From the NCBI GenBank assembly GCA_964552325.1, contig CAZKHA010000189.1:1-6651 (forward strand): a stretch of DNA of 6,651 nucleotides. The letters run 5' to 3'. Positions 5,931-6,651 of this stretch are shown here, piece by piece (within the stretch, counting starts at the first letter, position 1; every line of letters starts with the position of its first letter). Below the pieces are notes generated by a model. The model saw nothing but the letters and a program-made list of their open reading frames with translations. It was not told the DNA's origin and did not search any database. Both the position numbers and the translations under genes were made by a program. Source of the stretch: CAZKCK01 sp964552325. GTDB taxonomy: Bacteria > Bacteroidota > Bacteroidia > Bacteroidales > TTA-H9.

Positions 5931-5963
5931 TTGAAAGCATGTTGAAAAACAAATACTTACATT

Positions 5964-6329
5964 ATGCCGGAATTTTTGTTTAACAAAAAGCTGTATTACA
6001 ATTCAGTAGAATTTGTAATGGATAGGATTGGGGGAACCTGGAAAATGCCGATTCTTTGGCGGCTAAGGGATAAAACCCTGCGCTATGGCGAACTAAAAAA
6101 GACCATGCCTAAGGTAACCCACAAAATGCTTACGACCTCATTGCGCGAACTAGAGGAGGATGGTTATATACATCGCGAGGTGTATGCGGTGGTACCGCCC
6201 AAAGTAGAATACTCACTTACACCACGTGGCCAAAACGCGATACCCGTTATCAGCGATTTACGGCAATACGGCTTTAGGTTGATGAAAGATTTTGGGATTG
6301 ACGTCAGTACCGAGGACATAAAGATTTGA
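5964..6329 (+). CDS. HxlR-family winged-helix transcriptional regulator lacking cysteine
   Basis: This 121-residue protein is a typical HxlR-type regulator. It has IGGTWKMPIL (22-31), LRYGELKKTMP (39-49), the recognition-helix region VTHKMLTTSLRELEEDGYI (51-69), the wing VYAVVPPKVEYSLTPRG (73-89) and a C-terminal dimerisation helix. Such proteins bind dyads as homodimers and usually repress neighbouring genes. Many sense electrophiles or oxidants through a conserved N-terminal Cys in a CP motif nine residues before the IGG; here that position is Asn13, followed by Ser14, and the protein has no Cys at all. It is transcribed divergently from the six-gene operon across 117 bp, which makes that operon its likely target. 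The ATG at 5964 gives the normal family length and follows a leader without Shine-Dalgarno sequence. Confidence 0.93.
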   Translation: MPEFLFNKKLYYNSVEFVMDRIGGTWKMPILWRLRDKTLRYGELKKTMPKVTHKMLTTSLRELEEDGYIHREVYAVVPPKVEYSLTPRGQNAIPVISDLRQYGFRLMKDFGIDVSTEDIKI

Positions 6330-6339
6330 TACAGATTCA

Positions 6340-6357
6340 GGGCGGTAGCCTTTTTTT
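6340..6357 (+). terminator. Weak intrinsic terminator candidate after the HxlR gene
   Basis: GGC (6341-6343), loop GGTA, GCC (6348-6350) and a run of seven T (6351-6357) begin 11 bases after the HxlR stop codon. The stem is only three G-C pairs plus a possible G-T pair, so the hairpin is weak. The T-run and its position right after a stop codon support the call. Confidence 0.4.
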
Positions 6358-6544
6358 CATGGCCTTGCTTTAGCAGGGGATTGAGGGCATCATGGCAATC
6401 TGTGCAATTGGTTTAAAACACGCCGATTATAAGAATCATACCGAGGAGGTTGGCAAAAAAGTTATGCCTTGGCCCTGCTGCCTGCATTCTGGTATTGTTA
6501 AATTGTTTTGTTTTACTAACCGCCAAAAAATCAATGGGTATGAT

Positions 6545-6561
6545 ACCATGGCAACCATGGT
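6545..6561. repeat. Perfect 7-bp hairpin with 3-base loop
   Basis: ACCATGG (6545-6551), loop CAA, CCATGGT (6555-6561) is a perfect inverted repeat able to form a tight hairpin. No T-tract follows on either strand, so it is not a standard terminator. Its role is unknown, and each arm itself contains the palindrome CCATGG. Confidence 0.5.
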
Positions 6562-6651
6562 TTCGCCCTATCTCGAATAATTCACCAAAAATGTAAATGC
6601 TGAATGAAACGCTTTATATGCAAACCATACAGCCAGTATGGGTTAACTGAG

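Larger units (their letters stand above)
6330..6651. other. Region after the regulator without a convincing gene
   Basis: These 322 bases begin with a weak terminator candidate and contain a small hairpin at 6545-6561. A 62-codon frame at 6392-6580 (plus) has an ATG, but its product is unusually rich in Cys, shows no domain and has no recognisable upstream signals. At 6604 an ATG opens a plus-strand frame (MKRFICKPYSQYGLTE) that is still open at the window end. It could be the start of a truncated gene, but 16 codons are too few to judge. Confidence 0.4.

Noticed and set aside
6392..6580. 62-codon plus-strand frame after the HxlR gene
   Set aside because: There are five Cys in 62 residues without a CxxC-type pattern, no recognisable domain and no promoter or terminator around it; kept only as a remote possibility in the gap description.
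1..6651. CRISPR array, tRNA, rRNA or transposase
   Set aside because: I saw no regularly spaced repeats, no cloverleaf-like sequence and no transposase motifs on either strand.

Overview
The window looks like a Bacteroidota chromosome fragment. Three things point there: start codons with no Shine-Dalgarno sequence but AT-rich leaders, a promoter matching the Bacteroidota TTTG-N19-TAnnTTTG pattern (5864-5894), and protein families typical of Cytophagales/Chitinophagales-like genomes. I cannot name the genus. Base composition is moderate (hand-counted 60-base lines run from about 35 to 50% GC), except for the first gene, which is more AT-rich.

Layout. Positions 95-784 (minus) hold a DedA/VTT-domain membrane protein. 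It is flanked on its 5' side by about 480 bases (785-1263) with no convincing gene but with short direct and inverted repeats. Positions 1264-5846 (minus) hold a tight six-gene run that I read as one operon. In transcription order it encodes an exported DJ-1/PfpI protein (5846-5004), an uncharacterised probable outer-membrane beta-barrel (5004-4351), a TMEM175/DUF1211-type potassium channel (4338-3721), an exported GDSL/SGNH-fold protein whose catalytic residues are replaced (3724-2756), an FNO-like NADP-binding reductase (2753-2118) and a short-chain dehydrogenase (2121-1264). Junctions are a 1-bp TAATG overlap, a 12-bp gap, an ATGA overlap, a 2-bp gap and a second ATGA overlap. Diverging from the operon is an HxlR-family winged-helix regulator (5964-6329, plus). 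The 117-bp region between them carries overlapping divergent promoter elements and nested inverted repeats that look like an HxlR operator. The last 322 bases hold a weak terminator candidate and no convincing gene.

How it may work together (inference). HxlR regulators often sit beside and control reductases and DJ-1-like proteins that handle reactive electrophiles such as quinones or aldehydes. Here a regulator with no cysteine faces an operon combining an exported Cys-His DJ-1 protein, two cytosolic NAD(P)-dependent oxidoreductases, a K+ channel, a beta-barrel and a pseudo-esterase. A stress or detoxification module spanning cytosol, inner membrane, periplasm and outer membrane is the most economical reading. 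The combination of a TMEM175 channel and a catalytically dead GDSL protein with DJ-1 and reductases is not one I recognise as a described system.
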